A stretch of DNA of 14,565 nucleotides from Akkermansia muciniphila. GTDB taxonomy: Bacteria > Verrucomicrobiota > Verrucomicrobiia > Verrucomicrobiales > Akkermansiaceae. Numbering within the stretch: the stretch's first letter is position 1; every line of letters starts with the position of its first letter. The stretch lies in assembly GCA_945870545.1 (NCBI GenBank), contig CAMBTF010000010.1, positions 1 to 14,565 of the forward strand, written 5' to 3'. The translations under genes and the position numbers were made by a program. This document shows, in pieces, positions 1 to 8,084 of this stretch. The notes beneath the pieces are model-generated. The model searched no databases, had not been told where the DNA came from, and was given only the letters and a program-made list of their open reading frames with translations.

Positions 1-217
1 CGTCCTGATCCGTGAGGTGAAGGTGAGTAGGTAAAAAACATCATCTAGCGCCGACACCACCTCGTCGTTCTCACCTCGTCTTTCCCAGAAAAAAAGGGAT
101 ATGACGCGGCCTCTCTCCGCAAGCATCCTCTCACTCCCGCTTCGTCTGCGCACCGATCCTGCGCGGGTCAACGCTTCGCACTTGATCATTCCAGCCCGAA
201 GCCGGAGTTTCATTCAC

Positions 218-1171
218 ATGAAAATCACAGTCCTTGACGGCTACACCCTCAACCCCGGTGACAACCCATGGGCGGCCATCGAGGCGCTCGGCGAACTCAC
301 CATTTACGACCGAACACCAACCGCCCAGATCGTTGAGCGGGCGAGGGATGCGGACATTATCCTCACCAACAAGGTGCCGCTCTCCGCAGAAACCTTGAGC
401 CAACTCCCGAACCTTAAATTCATTTCCGTCCTCGCCACCGGCTACAACATCATCGACACCGCCGCCTGCGCCGCGCGTGGCATACCCGTTTCCAATGTCC
501 CGGTTTACGGCACCGACGCCGTCGCGGAATTCGTCTTCTCCCTGATCCTCGATTTTGCGAAGCGCCCCGCCTTCCACAGCGCACTTGCCAAGAAAGGCAC
601 ATGGGAAAGCTGCCCGGATTTCTGTTTCTGGGAAAATCCGCATTTCCGCGAGCTCGCCGGGAAAACCCTAGGCATCATCGGCTTCGGCCTCATCGGCCAG
701 CGGGTTGGTGAACTCGCCGCTGCATTCAAAATGAATATCATAGCGCACTCGCGCTCCCGCAACGCCGCGACCGCTTTCCCCTTCGCATGGGCATCCATCG
801 ATGAGATTCTTGAGAAATCCGATTTCATCTCCCTTCACTGCCCTCTCACCCCGGATACCCACGGCATGATCTCCGCCGCCTCGCTTGCGAAAATGAAACC
901 CTCCGCCTTCCTCGTGAACACCGCCCGCGGCGCGCTCATCGTCGAGCAAGACCTCGCCGACGCCCTCAACTCCGATCTCATCGCCGGCGCCGCCTGTGAT
1001 GTCGTTTCCGCCGAACCCATCCTCCCCACCAACCCCCTCCTGCGCGCAAAAAACCTAACCCTCACCCCGCACATCGCCTGGGCCGCCACCGAAGCCCGCC
1101 AGCGCCTCATGGCCATCACCGCCGAAAACATCTCCAGGTTTCTTGCCGGCAAGCCGGTTCACACAGTCTGA
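218..1171 (+). CDS. D-2-hydroxyacid dehydrogenase, glycerate dehydrogenase/hydroxypyruvate reductase type
   Basis: Cytoplasmic NAD(P)-dependent oxidoreductase of 317 residues, the usual length for the family. It probably interconverts D-glycerate and hydroxypyruvate, or a related 2-keto acid. Visible: the Rossmann motif GFGLIG at residues 155-160, and the catalytic triad Arg237 (in NTARG), Glu266 (in SAEP) and His285. The sequence around the His, TPHIAWA, is typical of the glycerate dehydrogenase branch. Eighteen residues after the last Rossmann glycine, where NAD enzymes carry Asp, this protein has Ser178-Arg179, which hints at NADP(H). The frame is open upstream to an ATG at 101, but those 39 residues resemble no family N-terminus. 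The ATG at 218 has GGAG at 204-207 and begins directly with the first strand (MKITVLDGYTL), so it is preferred. The DUF58 gene begins 38 nt downstream on the same strand; co-transcription is possible but no functional link is evident. Substrate is inferred. Confidence 0.92.
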   Translation: MKITVLDGYTLNPGDNPWAAIEALGELTIYDRTPTAQIVERARDADIILTNKVPLSAETLSQLPNLKFISVLATGYNIIDTAACAARGIPVSNVPVYGTDAVAEFVFSLILDFAKRPAFHSALAKKGTWESCPDFCFWENPHFRELAGKTLGIIGFGLIGQRVGELAAAFKMNIIAHSRSRNAATAFPFAWASIDEILEKSDFISLHCPLTPDTHGMISAASLAKMKPSAFLVNTARGALIVEQDLADALNSDLIAGAACDVVSAEPILPTNPLLRAKNLTLTPHIAWAATEARQRLMAITAENISRFLAGKPVHTV

Positions 1172-1209
1172 AAATGCCCAACTGCGGTTCATAGATTGAA
1201 ATCACTTCC

Positions 1210-2598
1210 TTGGAATCTCTCGAAAAGCCTCAGATTTACATTCATTTGAGACTTAAAATTTTACATCTCTTGTATCGGCAAGGCGCATCCGTCCGTCATT
1301 GGTTCGGACGCCGGATACGGCCTGCCGGTGTGGGGGCGTTGCTGGTGGTTTTGCTGGGGAGTTTCCTCAGCGTGGGGCAGCCGAAAGATCCCATCTTCCA
1401 AATCTTTTGTTTCTCGCTCGGACTGGTGACGCTGAGCCTCACGTGGACGCTTTTCCGCCGGGCGAAACTTTCCGCCGCACTGGAAATGCCACGCCACGCG
1501 ACGGCGGGCGAGCCGCTGCATTACTCCGTGCGACTCAAAAACATCGGGAAACGCAAGCTGCGCGACGCACGCCTCACCCAAACACCACCCGATCCGCGCC
1601 CTTCATTCACCGAGTTCGCGGGCACGCCGGAGCCGGGCGAGGAGAAGCGGAATCTCTTCGACCGCACAATGGTTTACTACCGCTGGCAATGGCTGACTTC
1701 GCGGAAGGGTGCCTTCACCCCGGAGGAGTCGCGGGAAACCTTTCGCCTCGCGCCCGGTGAGAGCCTCCGCGTTTCCATGCAGCTTACACCCGCCCGCCGG
1801 GGCGTGATCCCGATGGGCGATGTCCGCGCGCTGCTGCCCGATCCGCTCGGCTTTTTCCAGAAATGCTCACCCACCAGATCTACACCCGCGCGGCTCGTGG
1901 TGCTGCCGAAACGTTACCGGCTGCCCTCGTTTAGCATGCCCGGCTCCGCCGCGTTCCGCATTGGCGGCGAGGAAACGAGCAACGCGATCGGCAGCGCGGG
2001 CGAGTTCGTCGGCTTACGCGAATACCGCCCCGGCGATCCCCTCCGGCAGATCCATTGGAAAAGCTGGGCGCACACCGGCCGCCCGATGGTGAAGGAACTC
2101 GAAGACAATTTTTTCCCGCGCTACGCCCTCGTGCTCGACACCTTTCCCGGCTCGCCTGACTCCGCCGTGTTTGAGGAAATGGTCTCCGTCGCCGCATCGT
2201 TCATCGTTGGACTGGATCGCAGCGATTCGCTGCTCGACCTGATGTTCATCGCGGGCGAGGCACATACCGTTACCGCCGGGCGTGGCATGGAGCGCACGGA
2301 GAAACTTCTCGAAGTCCTCGCCGGGGTAGAGGTCGAGCACGGCACCCAGTTCGATCTGCTCGCGCAGACCGTGATCCGCCACCGCGAGAAAATGACCTCC
2401 TGCCTGCTCGTCCTCAACGGCTGGGACGAGAGCCGCGAACATTTCGTGAAAACTCTCGTAAAAGCCGCCATTCCCTGCGTGCCGATCGTGGTAGGAAATG
2501 GCACCGCCCCACCCGGCGTGATCGGTCACTGGCTAGAATGCGGCGTGATCGCCCGCGATCTCCTGCGCTTACCGACCACACTATCCGCCGCCAGCTAA
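1210..2598 (+). CDS. DUF58 domain membrane protein
   Basis: Protein of 462 residues from a TTG start. It has two N-terminal membrane segments (about 39-55 and 62-81), preceded by the basic RRIRPAG lead-in typical of DUF58 proteins. A beta-rich middle region carries the family signature RRG...GDV...LPDPLGFF (about 196-216). The DUF58 core motif is at 270-298 (EYRPGDPLRQIHWKSWA), followed by a von Willebrand A-like fold with VLDTFPGS at 308-315. DUF58 proteins usually work with a MoxR AAA+ ATPase and a transglutaminase-like membrane protein. The latter lies immediately downstream, but no MoxR gene is visible. The biochemical role is unknown; envelope or maturation functions are usually inferred. 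The start is uncertain: there is no ribosome-binding site at 1210, and in-frame TTGs at 1246 and 1270 are alternatives. The AT-rich 1172-1275 stretch could hold a promoter. Confidence 0.88.
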   Translation: MESLEKPQIYIHLRLKILHLLYRQGASVRHWFGRRIRPAGVGALLVVLLGSFLSVGQPKDPIFQIFCFSLGLVTLSLTWTLFRRAKLSAALEMPRHATAGEPLHYSVRLKNIGKRKLRDARLTQTPPDPRPSFTEFAGTPEPGEEKRNLFDRTMVYYRWQWLTSRKGAFTPEESRETFRLAPGESLRVSMQLTPARRGVIPMGDVRALLPDPLGFFQKCSPTRSTPARLVVLPKRYRLPSFSMPGSAAFRIGGEETSNAIGSAGEFVGLREYRPGDPLRQIHWKSWAHTGRPMVKELEDNFFPRYALVLDTFPGSPDSAVFEEMVSVAASFIVGLDRSDSLLDLMFIAGEAHTVTAGRGMERTEKLLEVLAGVEVEHGTQFDLLAQTVIRHREKMTSCLLVLNGWDESREHFVKTLVKAAIPCVPIVVGNGTAPPGVIGHWLECGVIARDLLRLPTTLSAAS

Positions 2599-2613
2599 CG
2601 TAAAACTTCCCCC

Positions 2614-2683
2614 AATTATCAATCATCAATCATCAATCATCAATCATCAATCATCAATCTCCAATCTCCAATCTCCAATCTCT
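2614..2683. repeat. Heptamer tandem array abutting the tgpA-like start codon
   Basis: Ten consecutive 7-bp units fill 2614-2683 with no interruption: one AATTATC, five AATCATC, three AATCTCC and one AATCTCT. They are followed by CCC and the ATG at 2687. The array occupies nearly all of the 88-bp gap between the DUF58 and transglutaminase genes and covers the position of a normal ribosome-binding site. The change of unit type partway along suggests separate expansions of two variants. Heptameric short tandem repeats are known from filamentous cyanobacteria (STRR sequences); any relationship is only by analogy. Copy-number change would alter the leader length in 7-nt steps without shifting the reading frame, because the array precedes the start codon. 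Confidence 0.95.
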
Positions 2684-2686
2684 CCC

Positions 2687-4765
2687 ATGCGCCCCGTAGT
2701 CCAGCCTCCACCTCGCCTCCTTCTCGGCGCATCCCTGCTGTTCTGGGGAGCGATGAGCGGCAACGCGACGATGGGATTGGTCTCCGCGCTGCTTCTTGAA
2801 GGCGCGAACTGGATCCGCTTCCGCTGGGACTTCGATCACCTCGCCGCCTCCCGCGCTTGGCGCATTAGCATGCTGCTCACCGTCATCGCCGGCACCCTGA
2901 TCTGGCTCGACGGCGACCGCTACACCGCCCTCCCGAAGCTGATGGTGTGGCTGCCCATGCTGCTGCTGCCGCTCCAGTACGTACAGAGCTACGGCCTGCG
3001 CGACGACATGGCACTCAACAGCCTCTCCTTTTTCAGCGAGCTCCACCGCCAGCGCAACCGCCGTCTCGGCCTCGGCGATGCGCTGATCCATTTCAATTTC
3101 GGAAACCCCTACTTCGTCGTGGCCATGGTCGCGGCCAGCCTCGGCCGCCACGCGGAAACATGGATCTTCCTACCCGGCCTCGTGGTGCTCGGCGGATGGC
3201 TGGTGTTCTCCCGCGTGAAAGCCCGGCCTTTCGCCCTCGCGATGATCCTGCTCACGGCCGGCATGATCGGTTTCGGCGGTCAGATCGGGATGAAAAAAAT
3301 CCATGATTGGGCGACGAACCGCCCCTCCGACGGCGGCTACCCCAGCACCGACCTGACAGTCAGCAAGACAAGCATCGGCTCGCTCGGAAAAATCAAGCAG
3401 TCGCCCGAAATGCTCTGGCGGATAAAAATGATGGAAGGCGGCAGGGTGCCCCGTCTATTGCGGCTCGCCACCTACAACCGCTACAAGCATGTCTCCTGGG
3501 ATAACGAATTGCCGGAATCCTTCGACGAAGAAATGGAGGAAAACGATGCGTTCACCATCCTCGCCACACGCGAACTCAAACCGGACGAACCCTTTTACAT
3601 GCTGCGGGAAGAAATGACGAAACAGGATCTCCTCAAGCCCCTGCCCGCCTTCCGCCTGCGCGGCGCCATCCGTCCCGAAGATCCCATACCCTTGCCCGGC
3701 GACGCCGCCACCCTCCAGCACTTCGAGCTCGACGCTATCGAGTCAAACCCGCTCGGCACCGTCCGAGTTTTCCCCAAGCGCGCCATCATCGACGGCACCG
3801 TCCGCTGGCGCAACAACGCCGTTCCTGAAAACCCACCATGGCCAGAGCACGACCTAGAGATCAACACGCTGGAACGCGAAACGTTAGAAAAGACCGCCGC
3901 CGAACTAGGGCTCCGCGATCTACCCACCACCGCTGAAAAAATAGCCCGTATCCAGACGTGGTTCATGGCTGAGTTCACCTACACGCAATACCTCACCATA
4001 GGCCGCGCACGCTTAGGGAAACCGACCGCCATCTCCATTTTTCTCACCACCTCAAAGCGCGGGCACTGCGAGTATTTCGCCACCGCCGCCGCCCTCCTGC
4101 TCCGCGCCGCCGACGTCCCGGCCCGCTATTGCGTCGGCTTCGCCGTAATGGAGAGGGACATGAAACGCGACGAGTTCATCATCCGCGGCACGCATGGACA
4201 TGCATGGACGCGCGTCTGGGACGATAGCAAAGGCCTGTGGATCGACTTCGACCCCACACCGCCGAACTGGCTCGCGGCGGAGACACAAGATGCCACCGAA
4301 TCTCGCGGGTTTGCCGATGCCTACCAGCGCCTCAAGGAAGACTTTTTCCTCTGGCGCAACCGCCCCGCGAATCGCCTCGGCGCCACCCTCATCATGTGGA
4401 CGCTCGGCCTCGGCACGCTCATATTCATCGGACGCAGGCTCTGGAGATCGAAGCTCGTAGTCACCAAGGACGCCGCAGGGAACCCCATCCCGCCGGAGCG
4501 TATCACAGCGCTGCATCACCTGGAAAAGCAAGCCCGCCGCATTCTCGGCCCGCGCCCGGCGGGCGTCACTCTCCCCGCCTGGTTGCGCGGCCTCGCCGGA
4601 TACTGCGTCCCGGAAACGGATCTCGAGGAAGCCCTCGAAATCCACCAACGCATCCGCTTTGACCCCCAGCCCCCACAAGCCTCCGGCGAGACCCGCCTGC
4701 AAGCCCTCGCGGAGGAAATCGGAGCAAGGCTCAAGCGTGCGAAGCCAAAAAAGCACAGCAATTAG
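2687..4765 (+). CDS. TgpA-like transglutaminase membrane protein
   Basis: Integral membrane protein of 692 residues with the TgpA/DUF3488 architecture. Six hydrophobic N-terminal segments lie at about 10-38, 58-74, 82-98, 140-153, 159-175 and 181-200. A large soluble region follows, with a transglutaminase-like core at about 410-545, then one more membrane helix at about 565-585 and a C-terminal cytoplasmic tail resembling DUF4129. The catalytic triad is visible: Cys461 in RGHCEYFATA, His505 in GHAW and Asp522 in FDPTPP. Proteins of this type probably act on peptide or cell-wall substrates at the outer face of the membrane; the substrate is unknown. The gene pairs with the DUF58 gene upstream, the usual partner. 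No Shine-Dalgarno sequence precedes the ATG; a heptamer array is there instead. The stop codon TAG falls at the edge of a dispersed repeat that also supplies a terminator-like hairpin. Confidence 0.9.
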   Translation: MRPVVQPPPRLLLGASLLFWGAMSGNATMGLVSALLLEGANWIRFRWDFDHLAASRAWRISMLLTVIAGTLIWLDGDRYTALPKLMVWLPMLLLPLQYVQSYGLRDDMALNSLSFFSELHRQRNRRLGLGDALIHFNFGNPYFVVAMVAASLGRHAETWIFLPGLVVLGGWLVFSRVKARPFALAMILLTAGMIGFGGQIGMKKIHDWATNRPSDGGYPSTDLTVSKTSIGSLGKIKQSPEMLWRIKMMEGGRVPRLLRLATYNRYKHVSWDNELPESFDEEMEENDAFTILATRELKPDEPFYMLREEMTKQDLLKPLPAFRLRGAIRPEDPIPLPGDAATLQHFELDAIESNPLGTVRVFPKRAIIDGTVRWRNNAVPENPPWPEHDLEINTLERETLEKTAAELGLRDLPTTAEKIARIQTWFMAEFTYTQYLTIGRARLGKPTAISIFLTTSKRGHCEYFATAAALLLRAADVPARYCVGFAVMERDMKRDEFIIRGTHGHAWTRVWDDSKGLWIDFDPTPPNWLAAETQDATESRGFADAYQRLKEDFFLWRNRPANRLGATLIMWTLGLGTLIFIGRRLWRSKLVVTKDAAGNPIPPERITALHHLEKQARRILGPRPAGVTLPAWLRGLAGYCVPETDLEEALEIHQRIRFDPQPPQASGETRLQALAEEIGARLKRAKPKKHSN

Positions 4766-4931
4766 AATTTTGGCGATAAGTCCGTGCGCATATCCATACC
4801 GCCAGAGACTTTTGACTGCTGCGGTTCTTATTCGCAGCTTTTTAGGTGATTGATGGAAAAACGAAGTGACCTGGTAGCATCCCGTCGTCCCACAAAACAG
4901 GCGGAAAGCGCGAAGAAACGGGACTTTGCCT
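4764..4931 (-). repeat. Dispersed ~170-bp repeat element, copy A
   Basis: The reverse complement of this interval aligns with 11018-11210. Shared blocks by eye include CGTTTTTCCATCA (4851-4863 against 11107-11119), AGAACCGC.GCAGTCAAAAG, GGCGG.ATGGAT.TGCGCA.GGACTT, and CGACGGG.TGCT.CC. Over the best 60-bp stretch identity is about 80%; the outer left arm is less well preserved. The copy fills almost the whole gap between the transglutaminase and helicase genes, starting at the TAG stop codon. No coding capacity is evident. It looks like a small non-autonomous (MITE- or REPIN-like) element, with no target-site duplication that I could identify. Confidence 0.8.
4818..4843 (+). terminator. Terminator-like hairpin after the DUF58/tgpA-like genes
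   Basis: Perfect 6-bp stem GCTGCG/CGCAGC (4818-4823 with 4833-4838), a 9-nt loop, then TTTTT at 4839-4843. It lies about 50 nt after the transglutaminase stop in the correct orientation for intrinsic termination. It belongs to the dispersed repeat; the second copy has the same hairpin with a compensatory pair change. The short stem makes its efficiency uncertain. Confidence 0.6.
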
Positions 4932-4965
4932 TTCCCCGCGCGCCGCCATCCGCTTGCATTGCGCC

Positions 4966-7926
4966 GTGCCTACCTTCGACGAATCCGCCCTCCGCAAAGC
5001 CGCCTCTTGGCAGGATTTCAAGGAAGCCCAATCCCTCCTGAAAATCGGCGCCGTCACCACTTCCGAACACACCGAAAACGGCTGGACCGGCAGCGTCCAG
5101 ATCGGCAAGCGCACTTACCGCACCACCGTCATCGCAAGGACACCCACCTGGTTCGACGCGAAATGCCCCTGCCCAGCCAACCAGCGCGATGGCGCTCTCT
5201 GCCCTCACGCCATCGCCACCGGCCTTCACCTCATCGCCCCCCCGGTCCCGGCACCAATCCGCGAAAAAATCACCATTCCTTCCGTCTCCTGGAAAATCCG
5301 TCTCCTCGGCCCTTGGCAAAAATCCCTAGAAAAAGGCCACGCCTCCGTCTCGCTGGAAACATCCGACGAAACACCCAGCCCCGCCGACGAACAAGTCACC
5401 GCCTGGCTCATTGCAAACAAGGCCACCTCGAATCAATCCATCCAGCTCGCCCTCAATCCATCCCAGCTCCCCGCATTTCTCGAATCACTCACCAAACACC
5501 CGCGCATAACGGCAGATGGTAAACCCCTCTCCGTCGATTCCGGAACCCAGATCCACCTCGCGGATTGTTCCATGGACAACGGACACGTAATCCTCACACC
5601 ACCATCAGCGCCCCTCACCCGCATCGGCTCGTCTTTCTGGCACATCACCCCGGTTTCCCTCTCGAAAACCAGTACCCAACCCGTTTCTCCGGAGCTTCTC
5701 CCGTTCTTTCTAAATCTCGCCGACCAGAAAACCGCGAAACTACCCCTCGAAACCTTCCTCACCCATCTCGAAACCCTCCAAACCCACCTCGATTTCTCCG
5801 CCTCAAATTGGTTCGAATCCCTTCATTTCATCCCCGCAACTCCCGAGATCGGCCTCCACATCGATAGCCAAGGTCCCAAACTCATCCTCCGCCTCACCAC
5901 CTCCTACGGCTCCGGGAAGCTCCCGCGCCTAGATCACCAAACCGTCATCACACGCAACCCCTCCGCCGAAGCCGCCGCACTCAGAATCCTCGCCTCCCGC
6001 GTCGGCGGAAAAGCTCTTCCCAACCACGAACTCAGCGATCCACAGGCGATCCAAACTTTTCTCACCCAATCCCTCAAATCCCTCCCTGCCGCCTGGAAAA
6101 TCACCCTATCACCCACCGCACAAACCCTCAGCTCTTCCTTCGTTTTCGTTTCCCCCATTATTCAAACGATCGTTTCCGACGAAAGCTCAATTCGCTTTAA
6201 CCTCCTCTTCCAAACAGACACGGGAGCGATTCTGTCCACAACCGAAGTCCGCCGCCTGCTGCGCTCGAAAAACTCGCTCGCCCAACAAACCGACGGTCAG
6301 CGGATCATCCTTTCCGAGGATATCGAAAACCTCATCGACCCGCTCTTCGAGGAGCTCGATCTCCAGCAGGAAAACGGTCATTTCATCGCGAAAAATGCCT
6401 CCGCGCTCATCATACAGGAAATCAGTAAAAAGTTTTGTAAATCACCTACTAACAATTACTTAGAAAATACTAGTCAGATCATTCAAAGAGAAAAACCGGA
6501 CTCCGTATCCGCCGATCTCCGCCCCTACCAACAGCAGGGCTACTCGTGGTTAATCGATCGCTTGAATCGTTATGGCGGAGCTCTATTGGCCGACGACATG
6601 GGGCTCGGCAAGACGCTCCAGACAATCACGTGCTTGGAACAACAATTCACAAGTTGTTCACAGCCTGCGACGGCACTAGTCGTCGTTACGACTTCCCTGC
6701 TTGGAAACTGGCATTCCGAGTTCGCACGCTTCGCTCCGGGTCGGAAAACCGTCATCCTCCACGGCCCGAAACGCGATAGCCTCCGGGAAACCATACGCCC
6801 CGGCGATGTCGTATTCACCACCTACGCGACCCTCGTCCGCGATCTCGCCTGGCACCTGAAACAGGAATATCTGTGCGCTGTGATCGACGAGGCCTCGCTG
6901 ATCCGCAATCCGGATACGGATCACTCCAAGGCGGTCGCCAAGCTGAACGCCCGATACCGGATCGCGCTCACCGGCACCCCGGTGGAAAACTCCGCCCGCG
7001 ACCTATGGGCGATCTTCCGCTTCATCCAGCCCGGCTGGCTCGGCTCCCGCAAGGATTTCGCGGAACGCTACGAACAGCCGCTTCAATCACCCGACACCGC
7101 CGCCCGCGCCGGGCAGCTTCTCCGGATCAAGACATCCCCGTTCACCCTCCGCCGCACAAAGCAGCAGGTCGCGCCGGAGCTGCCCTCGAAAATCCTCATC
7201 GACGAGTTCTGCACCCTCTCCGCCGACCAATCCGCTCTCTACCGTGAGATCCAGCGCGAGGGACAAAAGCGCATCGATGAGATCCGCGATTCCGGCCAGA
7301 ATGCCGCCGCTAGGATGCAGGCGCTCACCACCTTGCTCCGCCTCCGCCAAGCCTGCTGCGACCTTGCGCTGTTTGATTCGGATAAACTGAAAGCCCTGCC
7401 GATCCCCCGCCGCTCCGCGAAACTGGAGCGCTTGCTGGAAATCACCGAGCAATCGATCGCTTCCGGCAGCCGTATGCTCGTTTTCTCGCAGTTCCGCACC
7501 CAGCTCATCGAGATCGAAATCCAGCTCCAAGCCCTCGGCATCCCCTCCCTCCGCCTCGACGGCCAGACCCACAACCGCGCGGAACTCGTCGAGCGCTTCC
7601 AATCCCCGGACGGCCCGCCCGTTTTCCTCATCTCCCTGAAAGCCGGCGGCTACGGCCTGAATCTCACCGCCGCCGATGTGGTCGTCCACTTCGACCCCTG
7701 GTGGAACCCCGCCGCCGAGGCACAGGCCACCGACCGCGCCCACCGCATCGGCCAGACGAAGCCCGTCACGGTCTTCCGCCTCCTCACCCGCGGCACCGTC
7801 GAGGAAAAGGTCGTGGAGCTGCAAACCACCAAAAAAGCCCTCGCCGAATCGCTCGACGAATCGATCACCCCCACCGACGCGCCAGCATGGACGGCCACGG
7901 AGCTGGAGCGGCTGCTACGCGCTTGA
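4966..7926 (+). CDS. SWIM zinc-finger SNF2-family helicase/ATPase
   Basis: SNF2-type DNA translocase of 986 residues from GTG 4966. An in-frame TTG at 4954 adds four residues; the GTG directly precedes PTFDESALRKAA and is preferred, though neither has a ribosome-binding site. An N-terminal SWIM zinc finger of form CxC-x9-CxH is at Cys67, Cys69, Cys79 and His81. A long poorly conserved middle follows, then the two RecA lobes: DMGLGKT with Lys549; DEAS at 641-644, where DEAH or DEAQ is usual; LTGTP(V)EN; LVFSQFRTQ; and DRAHRIGQ with Arg927. Bacterial SNF2 proteins of this kind remodel protein-DNA or RNA polymerase complexes, but the specific role is unknown. A 60-bp AT-rich island (6421-6480) marks the junction to the motor domain. 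It follows the repeat element and reads as a single-gene unit. Confidence 0.93.
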   Translation: MPTFDESALRKAASWQDFKEAQSLLKIGAVTTSEHTENGWTGSVQIGKRTYRTTVIARTPTWFDAKCPCPANQRDGALCPHAIATGLHLIAPPVPAPIREKITIPSVSWKIRLLGPWQKSLEKGHASVSLETSDETPSPADEQVTAWLIANKATSNQSIQLALNPSQLPAFLESLTKHPRITADGKPLSVDSGTQIHLADCSMDNGHVILTPPSAPLTRIGSSFWHITPVSLSKTSTQPVSPELLPFFLNLADQKTAKLPLETFLTHLETLQTHLDFSASNWFESLHFIPATPEIGLHIDSQGPKLILRLTTSYGSGKLPRLDHQTVITRNPSAEAAALRILASRVGGKALPNHELSDPQAIQTFLTQSLKSLPAAWKITLSPTAQTLSSSFVFVSPIIQTIVSDESSIRFNLLFQTDTGAILSTTEVRRLLRSKNSLAQQTDGQRIILSEDIENLIDPLFEELDLQQENGHFIAKNASALIIQEISKKFCKSPTNNYLENTSQIIQREKPDSVSADLRPYQQQGYSWLIDRLNRYGGALLADDMGLGKTLQTITCLEQQFTSCSQPATALVVVTTSLLGNWHSEFARFAPGRKTVILHGPKRDSLRETIRPGDVVFTTYATLVRDLAWHLKQEYLCAVIDEASLIRNPDTDHSKAVAKLNARYRIALTGTPVENSARDLWAIFRFIQPGWLGSRKDFAERYEQPLQSPDTAARAGQLLRIKTSPFTLRRTKQQVAPELPSKILIDEFCTLSADQSALYREIQREGQKRIDEIRDSGQNAAARMQALTTLLRLRQACCDLALFDSDKLKALPIPRRSAKLERLLEITEQSIASGSRMLVFSQFRTQLIEIEIQLQALGIPSLRLDGQTHNRAELVERFQSPDGPPVFLISLKAGGYGLNLTAADVVVHFDPWWNPAAEAQATDRAHRIGQTKPVTVFRLLTRGTVEEKVVELQTTKKALAESLDESITPTDAPAWTATELERLLRA

Positions 7927-7930
7927 TGCG

Positions 7931-7952
7931 TGGCGGCGGATTTCATCCGCCA
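7931..7952. other. Hairpin after the helicase gene
   Basis: Immediately after the helicase stop codon, TGGCGG (7931-7936) can pair with CCGCCA (7947-7952); alternatively GGCGGA pairs with TCCGCC (7935-7940 with 7946-7951) around a 5-nt loop. No T-run follows, so classical intrinsic termination is doubtful. The loop resembles that of the hairpin in the dispersed repeat, which may be coincidence. Confidence 0.4.
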
Positions 7953-8084
7953 TGCCCAATGTTAGAAACCCGACGCACAAAAATTCGGCACATTCCCGAA
8001 ATTTGCGGTTGAAGCTTCATGGCGAGGAACGTTGACGAACTTAGCATTGATTCGCCGCCGGAAAGCCGCTTGAATCGCCGCACC

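Noticed and set aside
2..34. Possible C-terminal end of an upstream gene (10 codons then TAA)
   Set aside because: Too short to support; the other two forward frames also close within 15 nt.
14..77. Inverted GAGGTGA/TCACCTC and repeated CACCTCGTC near the left edge
   Set aside because: The 50-nt loop and short arms make a functional structure doubtful, and the context to the left is missing.
101..217. N-terminal extension of the dehydrogenase from ATG 101
   Set aside because: The added 39 residues resemble no dehydrogenase N-terminus, and ATG 218 has a GGAG at suitable spacing.
1172..1209. ACTGCGGTTCAT similar to part of the dispersed element
   Set aside because: Only about 12 bases match and the hairpin and flanks are absent; chance is likely.
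8019..8084. 22-residue N-terminal extension of MscL
   Set aside because: MscL normally begins just before the FKEF amphipathic helix; the extension has no family counterpart and no better ribosome-binding site.
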